NCBI GenBank assembly: GCA_023227945.1
Contig: JALOCC010000017.1
Coordinates: 1 to 33,430 of the forward strand
Reading direction: 5' to 3'
Source of the DNA: Candidatus Omnitrophota bacterium
GTDB lineage: Bacteria; Omnitrophota; Gorgyraeia; Duberdicusellales; 4484-171
Length of the DNA: 33,430 bases
The translations under genes were made by a program, and so were the position numbers. Shown in pieces: positions 1 through 8,574 of the stretch. The notes under the pieces were generated by a model. The model was not told the DNA's origin, made no database searches, and worked only from the letters and a program-made list of their open reading frames with translations. Position 1 is the first letter of the stretch. Every line of letters starts with the position of its first letter.

Positions 1-1854
1 TTCATCAAGCAAAATTACGGAATACGGCCTCCTTCTAACACGCTCGGTAAGCTGGCCCCCCTCCTCGTAACCTACATAGCCGGGAGGAGCTCCTATCAGC
101 CTTGAAACATTGAATTTCTCCATATACTCGCTCATGTCAATTTGAAGCAATGCTTCTTCATCCCCGAACATAAGTTCAGCAAGAGCCCGCGCAAGCAAAG
201 TCTTTCCTACGCCGGTTGGCCCAAGAAACATAAACGAGCCAATTGGCCGGCGCGGCTCTTTTATCCCTGCTCTTGCGCGCCTGATAGAACGCGCTATAGA
301 CTGAAGGGCTTCTGTCTGGCCGATGACTGTTTCGGTTAATTTTTCTTCAATCTTAAGAAGCTTTTCCGATTCTCTTTCTTCAAGCCTGTAGATGGGTATA
401 CCTGTAATTTGCGCAACTAAATGCGCAATATCTTCTTCGCTTACAGTCGGAATAATCTGGTCTCTTTTTTTGCTCCAATCCTTTCTTAAAGAATCCAGCT
501 GCAGCCGTAGCTTTTTTTCTTCGTCACGAAGCCGTGCCGCTGCTTCAAAATCCTGCTGTTTTATAAGAGCTTCTTTTTCGCGGTCTATTCCATTTAATTT
601 GTCTTCAAGGTCTTTTATCTCTTTCGGAGCCGTCAAAACCGCCAAACGCGCGCGGGCACCCGCCTCATCAATTAAATCAACTGCTTTATCCGGCAAAAAT
701 CTTCCGGATACATACCTGTCAGAAAGCTTTGATGCTGCCTCAACTGCTTCATTAGAAAATTTAACTCTGTGGTGCGCTTCGTATTTATCGCGTAGGCCTT
801 TTAATATTTCAACTGTTTCTTCAACAGAATTCGGCTCAACGATTATCGGCTGAAACCTCCTCTCGAGCGCCGCATCTTTTTCTATATATTTTCTGTATTC
901 ATCAAGGGTGGTTGCACCTATACACTGAATTTCCCCTCTGGACAAGGACGGCTTTAAAATATTTGAAGCATCTATCGCTCCTTCAGCTGCGCCTGCGCCA
1001 ACGAGAGTATGCAACTCATCTATGAAAATAATAACGTCTTTGGAACGTTTTATTTCCTCCATTACTGCTTTAATTCTTTCTTCAAACTGCCCGCGGTATT
1101 TTGTTCCGGCTATCATCAGCGCCAAATCAAGCACAACTATTCTTTTATTCCGAAGAATCTCCGGTACCTCACCAAGTGTTATGCTTTGAGCTAAACCTTC
1201 TACGATTGCAGTTTTGCCTACGCCAGCTTCACCCAAAAGAACAGGATTGTTTTTGGTCCTGCGTGAAAGCACCTGGATAACTCTTTCTATCTCGCCTTTA
1301 CGGCCGATAACCGGGTCTAATTTGCCTTCTTTTGCAAGTTTGGTTAAATCTCTTCCGAAAGAATCTAATGCCGGGGTTTTGGATGTAGCCTGCGGGGCAG
1401 CCCCCTGATAAGACTGGCCTCCTCCAAGAAGAGCTGCTATTTCTTCCCTTATTTTTCGTAAATCAACACCTAACGAAAAAAGGACCTGTGAAGCTAACCC
1501 CTCGCCTTCCCTTATTAAGCCAAGGAGAATATGCTCTGTGCCTATGTAATTGTGCCCCAGATTATGCGCTTCCTCAGCAGCAAGCTCTAAGGCTTTTTTG
1601 GCGCGCGGTGTAAACGGTATTTCTCCCAAAACAGAAGCCGAGCTTCCGGGAGAAATCAGTTTTTCTATTTCGATTCTCAAGCGCTCCAAATCAATACCTA
1701 AATTCTGCAAAACAGCACAAGCCACCCCCTCGCCTTCTCTTACCAAACCAAGTAGTATATGCTCTGTGCCTATGTAATCATGATTAAAACGCCTTGCTTC
1801 TTCTTTCGCAAGAACCAAAACTTTTCTTGCTCTCTCTGTAAATCTGTTAAACAT
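1..1854 (-). CDS. clpC: ATP-dependent Clp protease ATPase ClpC (3' end outside window)
   Basis: HSP100 unfoldase that feeds substrates to ClpP. The first 618 codons are present and the C-terminal part lies beyond the left edge. Visible in order: start [20 protein letters not shown]; two Clp_N repeats, each with a GTEHILLGL(V/I)REGEG core (about residues 1-145); AAA-1 with Walker A GEAGVGKT near residue 207 and [14 protein letters not shown]; a UVR-type linker ([14 protein letters not shown], about 430-445), which marks ClpC rather than ClpB; AAA-2 with Walker A GPTGVGKT near 545; the window ends at LLDE of the second Walker B. The ATG at 1854 is preceded by GGAGGTAATAAGATCA, a good ribosome site. 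It follows mcsA-mcsB, the partners that mark substrates by arginine phosphorylation in Firmicutes. No CtsR repressor gene is seen in the cluster. Family assignment is very secure. Confidence 0.97.
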   Translation of the reverse strand, partial: MFNRFTERARKVLVLAKEEARRFNHDYIGTEHILLGLVREGEGVACAVLQNLGIDLERLRIEIEKLISPGSSASVLGEIPFTPRAKKALELAAEEAHNLGHNYIGTEHILLGLIREGEGLASQVLFSLGVDLRKIREEIAALLGGGQSYQGAAPQATSKTPALDSFGRDLTKLAKEGKLDPVIGRKGEIERVIQVLSRRTKNNPVLLGEAGVGKTAIVEGLAQSITLGEVPEILRNKRIVVLDLALMIAGTKYRGQFEERIKAVMEEIKRSKDVIIFIDELHTLVGAGAAEGAIDASNILKPSLSRGEIQCIGATTLDEYRKYIEKDAALERRFQPIIVEPNSVEETVEILKGLRDKYEAHHRVKFSNEAVEAASKLSDRYVSGRFLPDKAVDLIDEAGARARLAVLTAPKEIKDLEDKLNGIDREKEALIKQQDFEAAARLRDEEKKLRLQLDSLRKDWSKKRDQIIPTVSEEDIAHLVAQITGIPIYRLEERESEKLLKIEEKLTETVIGQTEALQSIARSIRRARAGIKEPRRPIGSFMFLGPTGVGKTLLARALAELMFGDEEALLQIDMSEYMEKFNVSRLIGAPPGYVGYEEGGQLTERVRRRPYSVILLDE

Positions 1855-1878
1855 TGATCTTATTACCTCCCTTTTTAG

Positions 1879-1970
1879 TAGAAGCGGATTGCCGCGGATA
1901 TCTACGCGGATTTACGCACGCCAATCAGCTTGCGTTTATCCGCGTTTAGATCCGCGGATATCCGCTTCTA
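1879..1970. repeat. Imperfect hairpin of GCGGAT units between mcsB and clpC
   Basis: Left arm 1879-1915 and right arm 1934-1970 are imperfect reverse complements. The arm end TAGAAGCGGAT matches exactly, and three GCGGAT units recur every 10-12 bases in each arm, with mismatches confined to the spacers. The hairpin starts four bases after the mcsB stop codon and ends just upstream of the clpC ribosome site, so in the mRNA it separates mcsB from clpC. No T-run follows it on the minus strand, so it is not a classic intrinsic terminator. Confidence 0.8.
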
Positions 1971-1973
1971 TCT

Positions 1974-3017
1974 TTAACTTAATTTCTCTCTTAAAATCTG
2001 AGCCCTTATAAAATCCCTTTCTTCTTCTTTTAAAACTCTTGCTTCTATCTTCTGAAGATGAGCCGGTTGGATCATTAGAAACAAGTTATTCAACAGCGCT
2101 CTGTTTATACTATTAATTATACCTAAATCCAGGCCCAAAGACAATATAGAAAGATGGCTTAATGCTTCTTTGCTGCTAACTAGGCGGCAATTACGCAAAA
2201 CGCCGTATGACCGCCAGACATTATCTTCGAGCTCAAGCTTATGTTTTTTTAATAAAATTTCACGCGCATCAATTTCCTGTTCTTTTACCTGATTAACTAC
2301 CCCAGCTAAATTATTTATAACTTCCAGCTCTGATAAACCAAGGCTTATCTGGTTTGAAATCTGGAAAAAATCTCCAAGAGCCTGTGTGCCTTCGCCGAAA
2401 AATCCTCTTGTAGCAAAAGAAATCTTTGCAAGCAACTCAAGAACTTTATTTATTCTTTTTGTAAAAGTTAACGCCGGCAAATGCAGCATGCAGGAGGCCC
2501 GAAGAGCGGTTCCTACATTAGTAGGGCAGGATGTCAAATATCCTAAATTAGGCATAAATGAAAAATTTACAAATTGAGCTATCGAGTCATCAATTGTGTT
2601 GATTACCTCCCAGCACTTTTTCAAATCAAATCCTGAAGCCATGGCCTGCATCCTTAAATGGTCCTCTTCGTTTATCATAAGAGCGATTTTTTCATCTAAT
2701 GATAGAATAAGCCCTTTACCTTTTGCTACATGCATATGTTCCTGGCTTATAAGGTGCCGCTCCAGAAGAAACTGCCTGTCTATTTCACTAGCTTCTTCCA
2801 TTCGTAAAAAAATAATATTTTTAAAAGTGCTGATTTTCGTACACACCGATTCCATGCTCTTTAAAATCTTTTCTTTTTGGATGATTGTCGCACGTTGAGG
2901 GAAAGGATAATCTGAAAAGTTTCTTGCCAGGCGCACCCGGGATGAAAAAATTATTTCAGAAAACGGCCCTTTTCCGCTTAACCACGTATCTTTGTTGTTT
3001 AATAATTCTTCAAACAT
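1974..3017 (-). CDS. mcsB: Protein arginine kinase McsB
   Basis: 347 residues, close to the usual length. McsB phosphorylates arginine side chains and so tags proteins for ClpC-ClpP; it is related to phosphagen kinases. Visible motifs: SSRVRLARN (25-33, phosphate/ATP binding), INEEDHLRMQ (115-124, catalytic glutamates), SCPTNVGTALRASCMLHLPAL with the conserved Cys at 164, and FQISNQISLGLSE (218-230). Near the C-terminus, RDFIRA (334-339) fits the RDxxRA pocket that binds phosphoarginine allosterically in Firmicute McsB. Together these argue for an active protein-arginine kinase rather than a creatine/arginine kinase. It lies between mcsA and clpC in the same orientation, each gap holding an intercistronic hairpin. 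Confidence 0.96.
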   Translation of the reverse strand: MFEELLNNKDTWLSGKGPFSEIIFSSRVRLARNFSDYPFPQRATIIQKEKILKSMESVCTKISTFKNIIFLRMEEASEIDRQFLLERHLISQEHMHVAKGKGLILSLDEKIALMINEEDHLRMQAMASGFDLKKCWEVINTIDDSIAQFVNFSFMPNLGYLTSCPTNVGTALRASCMLHLPALTFTKRINKVLELLAKISFATRGFFGEGTQALGDFFQISNQISLGLSELEVINNLAGVVNQVKEQEIDAREILLKKHKLELEDNVWRSYGVLRNCRLVSSKEALSHLSILSLGLDLGIINSINRALLNNLFLMIQPAHLQKIEARVLKEEERDFIRAQILREKLS

Positions 3018-3041
3018 GTTTTTTATACCAAAACTTCAACA

Positions 3042-3118
3042 TTGATGCTCGATCCTAGATGCTAGATACTCGTTATTTTTTCTACAAGCATCAAGTAGCG
3101 AGCATCAAGCATCTAGAT
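3042..3118. repeat. Heptamer-built hairpin between mcsA and mcsB
   Basis: On the minus strand the right arm reads as 7-base units such as CTAGATG CTTGATG, and the left arm on plus reads CTCGATC CTAGATG. The arms share a perfect 10-base pair block, TTGATGCTCG with CGAGCATCAA, plus further GATGCT pairs; the loop is T-rich. The right arm overlaps the mcsA stop codon (3113-3115), so the last bases of mcsA are part of the structure. Confidence 0.75.
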
Positions 3119-3598
3119 GGGTTTTTGCTCCAGCTTTTTAAGTTCGTCCCGTAGGCGCGCAGCTTCTTCGTATTCTTCTAATTTTATAGCGCGTTCAAGC
3201 CTTATTTTTAATTCCTTCACGCTATTTGAAAAAGAATCTTTCTGCATATCAATTGCGGATTTTCCCGCGTAAGTAAGTGAACCATGTATTTTTTTAAGCA
3301 GCGGCAGAATCTGCACTTTGAAAACCGAATAGCACCTACCACAGCCAAACCGTGCTTTTTTCTTAAAATCTACGTAAGTTAAACCGCAAAACTCGCATTT
3401 AAGCGGGGCTTCTTTTTTGTGAGCTTCAGTTGTATTTATCAATCCAGTTAAAAGTTCCGGTATAGTTAAATTTTCCTTAAGTTCCTGGGTTTTTGTTTTT
3501 GTACAATTCTGGCAGATGTGCATTTCAACAACTTTATCGTTGATAATTTCTGTAAGATGAACAGTAGCTATATTTTTGTGGCAAATATCGCAAAGCAT
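3113..3598 (-). CDS. mcsA: McsA, zinc-finger activator of McsB
   Basis: 161 residues. Adaptor/activator of the McsB arginine kinase in characterised Firmicutes. Four CxxC pairs are visible (C3/C6, C29/C32, C68/C71, C86/C89), the expected two zinc modules, followed by a HGSLTYAGKS segment (105-114) typical of the family and a C-terminal UVR motif (LEEYEEAARLRDELKKLE, 140-157). The product starts MLCDICHKN, as expected for McsA. The gene lies directly downstream of ilvE, not of a ctsR gene as in Firmicutes, and upstream of mcsB and clpC. The stop codon lies inside an intercistronic hairpin. Confidence 0.95.
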   Translation of the reverse strand: MLCDICHKNIATVHLTEIINDKVVEMHICQNCTKTKTQELKENLTIPELLTGLINTTEAHKKEAPLKCEFCGLTYVDFKKKARFGCGRCYSVFKVQILPLLKKIHGSLTYAGKSAIDMQKDSFSNSVKELKIRLERAIKLEEYEEAARLRDELKKLEQKPI

Positions 3599-3600
3599 TG

Positions 3601-3700
3601 GGTTATTGGGTTGATAGGTTAATATGTTGATAGGTTGACAGGTTATATATTACAATCTATAAACCTAATAACTTAACAACATAACAACTTATAAACTATA
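3601..3700. repeat. Octamer-built hairpin between ilvE and mcsA
   Basis: Positions 3601-3648 split exactly into six consecutive 8-base units with consensus GGTTGATA (for example GGTTGATA at 3609-3616 and TGTTGATA at 3625-3632). The right arm, 3652-3700, read on minus, is five units of consensus AGTTNTTA. The arms can therefore pair in several registers. The right arm includes the ilvE stop codon (3689-3691), and the structure ends at the mcsA start. Confidence 0.85.
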
Positions 3701-4564
3701 CTTCACTCCGTCTGTTTTTGTCAGTTTCTTAAACTCCTGCATTAGAAATTTAGTAACTTTCCCCGGCTTTGCTTCGCCGATTGCTCTTCCATCGACTTTA
3801 ACAACAGGAATAATTTCTGCGGCTGTACCGGTTAAGAAACATTCCTGGCTATTATACAATTCATGGCGCGTTAAAACGTGCTCATGGGTAGGAATTTTTA
3901 ATTTTCTTGCGATAGCCAAAACCGCATCACGGGTGATACCTCGTAATGTACCCATGCATTGGGGCGGAGTATAAAGCTCTTCCTTCTCAACTACGAAAAT
4001 ATTATCGCCGGTACACTCGGCAATGTAGCCAAGATGATCCAGCATAAGAGCCTCTTCATACCCGCAATTAACAGCTTCTATCTTAGCCAGAATATTATTC
4101 AAATAATTAAGAGATTTTATCTGCGGGTTTAATGCTTCCGGTATATTTCTGATAGTAGGAACAGTAATAATTGCCATTCCTTCACGATAAAGCTTCCCAG
4201 GATAAAGGGCTACCTTGTCCGTGATGATAACTATTGTTGCGTTTCCTTTACATTTTCTAGGATCCAGCCCCAAGTCGCCTTCGCCGCGAGAAATAATCAA
4301 ACGTATATAAGCGTCTTTAAGGTTATTTGCTTTCAATGTTTCAACAACCGCCTCCGTCATTTTTTCCCTGCTTAACTTAACCGGCAGCATTATGGAATGC
4401 GCTGACTCAAAAAGCCTGTCGATGTGTTCTTTTAGCTTAAACACCAGGCAATCGTAAGCGCGTATTCCTTCAAAAACTCCGTCTCCATATAAAAAACCGT
4501 GGTCAAAGACAGAAATTTTAGCTTCATCTTTATCAACTAATTTTCCATTTAAATAAATCTTCAT
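3689..4564 (-). CDS. ilvE: Branched-chain amino acid aminotransferase
   Basis: 291 residues, fold-type IV PLP aminotransferase that interconverts branched-chain amino acids and their 2-oxoacids. Seen: MKIYLNGKLV start, FDHGFLYGDGVFEGIRAY (20-37), the catalytic lysine in NPQIKSLNYLNN (K150), EALMLDHLGYIAECTGDNIF (171-190) and GTLRGITRDAV (206-216, phosphate binding). D-amino-acid aminotransferase and aminodeoxychorismate lyase are related, but the length and the SLNYLNN and GTLRGITR blocks favour IlvE. The start ATG is preceded by AGGAGG. It sits between lolD and mcsA in a run of minus-strand genes with no obvious shared pathway. Confidence 0.93.
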   Translation of the reverse strand: MKIYLNGKLVDKDEAKISVFDHGFLYGDGVFEGIRAYDCLVFKLKEHIDRLFESAHSIMLPVKLSREKMTEAVVETLKANNLKDAYIRLIISRGEGDLGLDPRKCKGNATIVIITDKVALYPGKLYREGMAIITVPTIRNIPEALNPQIKSLNYLNNILAKIEAVNCGYEEALMLDHLGYIAECTGDNIFVVEKEELYTPPQCMGTLRGITRDAVLAIARKLKIPTHEHVLTRHELYNSQECFLTGTAAEIIPVVKVDGRAIGEAKPGKVTKFLMQEFKKLTKTDGVKYSL

Positions 4565-4580
4565 AATAAAACCTCCTGAT

Positions 4581-4655
4581 GGTTTTTATGTTATTAGGTT
4601 ATTATGTTGATAAGTTTAAACCTATCAACTTATCAACATGTCAACTTATAACCAT
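4581..4655. repeat. Octamer-built hairpin between lolD and ilvE
   Basis: Left arm 4581-4620 is five 8-base units (such as TGTTATTA, TGTTGATA); right arm 4621-4655 read on minus gives units AGTTGACA, TGTTGATA, AGTTGATA. The consensus is the same as at 3601-3700, so two neighbouring junctions share a unit. The right arm encodes the last residues and stop of lolD (stop at 4641-4643), and the structure ends near the ilvE ribosome site. Confidence 0.82.
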
Positions 4656-5312
4656 TTCCCCGCTTTTTAGCGTTATCATCCTTTTTGCTCTTTTTGCAAG
4701 CTCAAGATTATGTGTTACCAGTATAACTGTCTTTTGTTTTTCTGTATTTAGCCTTTCAAGCAGCTCAACTACTTTATCCTGCGAATCTTTATCCAGATTT
4801 CCTGTTGGCTCATCGCACAAGACAATCTCAGGGTCATTAATAAGCGCTCTAGCCAAGGCTACCTTTTGACGTTCTCCTCCGCTTAATTGTGATGGAAAAA
4901 AATTCTTTCTTTCTTCTATGTTTAAATATTCTAACAATGTTTGGGCAGTTTTGAAAGCAGATTTTCTTAAACGCACAAAAGAACCAATAGCAACATTTTC
5001 CAGGACATTTAATTCCTCTATCAGATGATAGAACTGAAAAACAAAACCTACGCTTTGGTTCCTCCATAAAGCGCGCTCTTTTTCTCCCATCGCATAGACG
5101 TCCCTGCCTTTGTATGTAACGCATCCACCCGAAGGCTCATCCAATCCGCCGATTATGTGTAATAATGTAGATTTACCCGCACCTGAAGGCCCTACTATAG
5201 CAAGATAGTCTTTCGTATCAATCCGCAATGAAATGTTTTTAAGTGCGAATACTTCTTCCTGGCCGTTATGAAATGTCTTATTAAGTTGTGCGATTTGTAC
5301 TAAATTATTCAT
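4641..5312 (-). CDS. lolD: Lipoprotein-releasing ABC transporter ATPase LolD
   Basis: 223 residues. ATPase of the LolCDE complex that lifts lipoproteins out of the inner membrane for transfer to the outer membrane. Walker A GPSGAGKST (41-49), Q-loop near residue 93, signature LSGGERQKVALARAL (143-157) and Walker B IVLCDEPTGNLD (163-174) are intact. Its start overlaps the end of the permease gene by 8 bases, indicating translational coupling. MacB-type ATPases are close relatives; the pairing with a four-helix FtsX-like permease of LolC/E length supports LolD. Confidence 0.94.
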   Translation of the reverse strand: MNNLVQIAQLNKTFHNGQEEVFALKNISLRIDTKDYLAIVGPSGAGKSTLLHIIGGLDEPSGGCVTYKGRDVYAMGEKERALWRNQSVGFVFQFYHLIEELNVLENVAIGSFVRLRKSAFKTAQTLLEYLNIEERKNFFPSQLSGGERQKVALARALINDPEIVLCDEPTGNLDKDSQDKVVELLERLNTEKQKTVILVTHNLELAKRAKRMITLKSGEMVIS

Positions 5313-6459
5313 ATCTCAAGGCCTCACAGGGTGATAATCTTGACGCCCGTATAGCGGGGAATAAGCTTGAAATAAAAGAAAACAAAAGCCCCAAGACAGC
5401 AATTAAGAATATATCGCGGTAATTAATGAAAACGGGTAGATATTCAATGGAATAAATATCTACGGGAATTTTTACAAAATGGTATTTCTGCATAAGCAGG
5501 CATAAACCAAGCCCGGAAACTGTGCCTAAAAATACGCCGATTAAGCCCAGGAATAAACCCTGCAGGCTGAATATTGCTAAAATCTTTCTTGAGGTAAACC
5601 CCAAAGCTTTAAGTATTCCAATATCCTTAGTTTTTTCTACTACTTTTACCATCAGGGTAGCGAAAATATTAAAAGATGCAACCAGCGCAATCAGGCTTAG
5701 CAACACGAACATGGTTAATTTTTCAAGCGCAAGTGCGGAAAGCAAAACCTGATTATCCATCCAGGTATTTACTGCCAGGCCGTGAGGAAATTCCTGGGTT
5801 ATAATATTTTTTATCTTTTTTGCATCCATCGGGTCTTTCATCCTCACCCCTAAAAACATATAATAGTTAGGTGAAAGGCTCTTGGCTTTTTCCAAATCTA
5901 TTATCAAATAATTATTATCGATGTCGTAAATACCCATTTTAAAATAACCCCGAATCTTTTCTGCTTTAAGTTTAAAAGTTTTATCGAGAGGGTAATATTC
6001 TATTGTATCTTGAAGGCCAAGGCGTTCATATAAGCCTTCTCCAACGAAGAAGCCTTCATTTTTAATGTCTTTTTGTACATACTGATAGAAAGCGCGCGTT
6101 TCTTTCTCATCATTAAAGTCAAAAGCTTTTACCATCATCGGCACTATATATTTATCTACCTTTGCAAACACTTGGGTTTGAAGAATAACCGAGGAGCTTT
6201 CAATACCGCTTATGCTATCGATTCTTGCTTTTATTTTCGGAAGCAACTGCTTATCCGGGCTTTCTATCGTCAGGTGATAATTAAACTTAAGCAGCCTGTC
6301 CATAAGGTCATTGTCAAATCCGTTCATTACGGAAATTACAACGATTAAAGCAAAAACGCCCAAGGCTACGCCAAGGCAGGAAATTATGCTGATAAAAGAA
6401 ATATGCCTCGCTCTTCCGCGTAAAAAATAACGCCCAGCTAGATAAAAGGTAGTAAGCAT
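5305..6459 (-). CDS. lolE: Lipoprotein-releasing system permease LolC/LolE-type
   Basis: 384 residues from the ATG at 6459; a TTG five codons earlier (6474) is also open, but the ATG gives the usual MLTTFYLAGRYFLRGRARH start. Layout: N-terminal helix (about 25-45), a large periplasmic domain to about residue 240, then three helices near 250-275, 295-320 and 350-375, with FtsX-like motifs SLIALVASFNIFATLMVKVVEK and DIGILKALGFT. Only one permease gene is present next to lolD, so the complex may be a homodimer or use a partner encoded elsewhere. The LolC versus LolE label cannot be decided from sequence alone. Confidence 0.92.
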   Translation of the reverse strand: MLTTFYLAGRYFLRGRARHISFISIISCLGVALGVFALIVVISVMNGFDNDLMDRLLKFNYHLTIESPDKQLLPKIKARIDSISGIESSSVILQTQVFAKVDKYIVPMMVKAFDFNDEKETRAFYQYVQKDIKNEGFFVGEGLYERLGLQDTIEYYPLDKTFKLKAEKIRGYFKMGIYDIDNNYLIIDLEKAKSLSPNYYMFLGVRMKDPMDAKKIKNIITQEFPHGLAVNTWMDNQVLLSALALEKLTMFVLLSLIALVASFNIFATLMVKVVEKTKDIGILKALGFTSRKILAIFSLQGLFLGLIGVFLGTVSGLGLCLLMQKYHFVKIPVDIYSIEYLPVFINYRDIFLIAVLGLLFSFISSLFPAIRASRLSPCEALRYE

Positions 6460-6482
6460 ATATGATACAGGCAAAAACTTTT

Positions 6483-6550
6483 GGTGAATTCGTTGGATTG
6501 GTCAGTTAGTTGAATTAGAAATATTCATCATTTAACCAATTCAACCTGCC
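6483..6550. repeat. Weak GTTGAAT-type hairpin between lysS and lolE
   Basis: Left segment 6483-6518 and right segment 6531-6550 share inverted GTTGAATT/AATTCAAC and GGTTA/TAACC blocks in a loose 8-base rhythm. The right segment ends at the lysS stop codon (6550-6552). It is the most degenerate member of the stop-anchored hairpin set, and its inclusion is tentative. Confidence 0.45.
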
Positions 6551-7995
6551 TAGTCTTCGGTTTTTGACCCTTGGTCTTCTTCGTTCAGAGGCTTGAGCAA
6601 CGGGAAAAGAATCACATCTCTTATTGAAGGCTGATTGAGAAGAAGCATAATCAGTCTGTCTATGCCAATACCAAGGCCTGTGGCAGGAGGCATAGCGTAT
6701 TCAAGGCTCATTAGAAAATCATTATCGATTTTCTTTGGAAGCTCTTCCTCGATTTCCATCTGCTTCTGGAAACGCTCTCTCTGTTCAATCGGGTCATTCA
6801 ATTCCGAATAAGCATTGGCAACTTCTAAACCGGCAATAAAAAGCTCGAAACGTTCAACAAGCAAAGGGTCATCCTTTTTCTTCTTGGCCAGGGGCGAATT
6901 CCAGGTAAAGAAGTCAACGATGAAGGCAGGCTTATTTTTGGGAAACTTTTTCTCAACAAGCTCCTCGGTAATATTTAAAATCTGGCTGCGGCTTAGGCCC
7001 TTACCGCCTAAATTAAGTTTTGCCGTAATCTTTTTTAAAAAAACATCCTGATTGTCTTGCGGCAGAATATCAAACTCGTCTTTAAAAACTTCAGCAAAAG
7101 AAATCCTCTGCCAGGGCGGTGTAAAATCTATTTGTTCTCCCTGATAATTAATAATCAAGCCTCCGTTAATTGCTTTTGCAAGAAGAGAAAACAAATCTTC
7201 GCACACCTTCATCATATAATCATAATTCTTATAGCAGCAATAGGCTTCAAGCATAGTAAACTCGGGCGAATGCCTGGTTGAGATTCCTTCATTTCTGAAA
7301 CTTCGGTTTATCTCATAGACCTTTTCAAAACCACCTACAAGCAGGCGCTTAAGATAAAGCTCGGGAGCTATTCTTAGATAAACGTCGAAGTCTAAGGCAT
7401 TATGATGCGTAACAAAAGGCCTGCCCGCAGCTCCTCCGGCAATAGTATGCAGCATCGGAGTTTCAACTTCCATATAATCCAACTTATCAAAAAACTCCCT
7501 GATAAGTGAAATTATACGCGAGCGTTTCAGAAAAATTTCTTTAACTTCCGGATTGGCAATTAGATCAAGATAACGTTGACGATAGCGTATCTCAACGTCG
7601 CGTAATCCGTGCCATTTTTCAGGTAAAGGCAAAAGTGCTTTGGAAAGTAATTTAAGTTCCTCCACAAGTATAGTAAATTCTCCAGTGTGGGTTTTAAAAA
7701 GCTTACCTTTAACTCCGATAATATCGCCTATATCCAGATCCTTAAAAAGCTCATAAAACTTGCCCAAAATGTCTAACCGGGCATAAACCTGAATTTTTCC
7801 GGTATGATCCATAATGTGGGCAAAGCTGGATTTTCCGTGCTCTCTTCTTGTAATAAGCCTTCCAGCAATGCTAACTACCTTATTTTCCTCAAAAGCATCA
7901 AGTATTCCCTTGATACTCAAAGGCTTATCAAAGGCTGTTTCCAGGAAAGGATAACCGAAATTTGCGCTGATTTTGTCTAATTTTTCGCGGCTCAT
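6550..7995 (-). CDS. lysS: Lysyl-tRNA synthetase, class II
   Basis: 481 residues, slightly shorter than E. coli LysS. Charges tRNA-Lys. N-terminal OB-fold anticodon-binding domain (SIAGRLITRREHGKSSFAHIMD, near 43-64), motif 1 region around LDLIANPEVKEIFLKRSRII, motif 2 SFRNEGISTRHSPEFTMLEAY (about 230-250) and motif 3 GLGIGIDRLIMLL (440-452). The C-terminus ends soon after motif 3 with an acidic, hydrophilic tail. No strong ribosome site is seen before ATG 7995. It is the first gene of the seven-gene minus-strand series ending in clpC. Confidence 0.96.
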   Translation of the reverse strand: MSREKLDKISANFGYPFLETAFDKPLSIKGILDAFEENKVVSIAGRLITRREHGKSSFAHIMDHTGKIQVYARLDILGKFYELFKDLDIGDIIGVKGKLFKTHTGEFTILVEELKLLSKALLPLPEKWHGLRDVEIRYRQRYLDLIANPEVKEIFLKRSRIISLIREFFDKLDYMEVETPMLHTIAGGAAGRPFVTHHNALDFDVYLRIAPELYLKRLLVGGFEKVYEINRSFRNEGISTRHSPEFTMLEAYCCYKNYDYMMKVCEDLFSLLAKAINGGLIINYQGEQIDFTPPWQRISFAEVFKDEFDILPQDNQDVFLKKITAKLNLGGKGLSRSQILNITEELVEKKFPKNKPAFIVDFFTWNSPLAKKKKDDPLLVERFELFIAGLEVANAYSELNDPIEQRERFQKQMEIEEELPKKIDNDFLMSLEYAMPPATGLGIGIDRLIMLLLNQPSIRDVILFPLLKPLNEEDQGSKTED

Positions 7996-8040
7996 ATTGA
8001 TAGATTATATGACCCCTCGGTAAGTTCTTCTATTAGCAAG

Positions 8041-8136
8041 GGGGTCATCCTGAGGAGCGAAGCGACGAAGGATCTAATTAGATCCTTCAGCCCTTCGGGC
8101 TTCGGGATGAGAGGTCGACAACCTGTCGACCTCTCA
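8041..8136. repeat. Composite palindromic element upstream of lysS
   Basis: The 224-base gap between the cupin gene and lysS holds: a perfect 22-base palindrome at 8067-8088 (GAAGGATCTAA and its complement); a short AGCCC/GGGCT stem at 8089-8101; and a perfect 13-base pair stem with a 3-base loop, 8108-8120/8124-8136 (TGAGAGGTCGACA). The flank TCATCCTGAGGAGCGAAGCG (8045-8064) resembles a dispersed intergenic repeat known from many bacterial genomes, as I recall it. The remainder of the gap is AT-rich with nothing recognised. Confidence 0.75.
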
Positions 8137-8219
8137 GATTATATATAATATACCTATATATGTCAAATTAAATCAGGGCACAAAGAAGCAAGATACAGAT
8201 TTTGGCTTGGAAATTCCGC

Positions 8220-8561
8220 CTATTTGGATTTAATCATTACCAGCATCATTTTAAATTTTGTGATGGCTTTTACTGCGTGGGGTTTGTTGGCGGGTAAAAT
8301 AATCATCTTGTCCTTTGAAACCTTGTAAGGCTTCTTGGCAATATAAATCCTGGCACGGCCTTCAATAATATAAATTAAGGCATCAAACGGGGCAGTATGT
8401 TCGCTTAACCCCTGCCCGCAATCGAAGGAAAACAGTGTAATTGTCCCGCTTTTCTTTTTAACTATTGTATTACTGACAATAGAATTTTTCTCGTAAGCTA
8501 TTGAGTTTGCCGTATTCAAAACCTTCACAATTATGTTTTTCTTAAAGTTCTCTCTCGCCAT
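8220..8561 (-). CDS. Small cupin-domain protein
   Basis: 113 residues, single conserved barrel. Cupin motif 1 region is GLSEHTAPFDALIYIIEGRARIYI (about 51-74), motif 2 is ILPANKPHAVKAI (86-98). His at 55 and His at 94 could bind a metal, but the second ligands of motif 1 (HxH and Glu) are incomplete, so catalysis is uncertain. Such small cupins are often sugar- or ligand-binding or stress-related; no specific function can be given. It lies 13 bases downstream of a GuaD-like deaminase gene and is probably cotranscribed with it. Confidence 0.85.
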   Translation of the reverse strand: MARENFKKNIIVKVLNTANSIAYEKNSIVSNTIVKKKSGTITLFSFDCGQGLSEHTAPFDALIYIIEGRARIYIAKKPYKVSKDKMIILPANKPHAVKAITKFKMMLVMIKSK

Positions 8562-8574
8562 AAAATACTAAAAA

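Noticed and set aside
142..1777. Several plus-strand open frames of 60-150 codons
   Set aside because: They lie opposite clpC, whose domains and motifs are unbroken across the region, and none has a recognisable domain or ribosome site.
3601..3700. CRISPR array
   Set aside because: Units are 8 bases with no unique spacers and form inverted arms; no cas gene is present.
4849..5124. A 91-codon minus-strand frame inside lolD
   Set aside because: It is out of frame with a complete ATPase whose Walker and signature motifs cover the same bases.
7996..8219. tRNA or small structured RNA upstream of lysS
   Set aside because: Stems are perfect palindromes without a cloverleaf or T-loop sequence; a repeat element explains them better.
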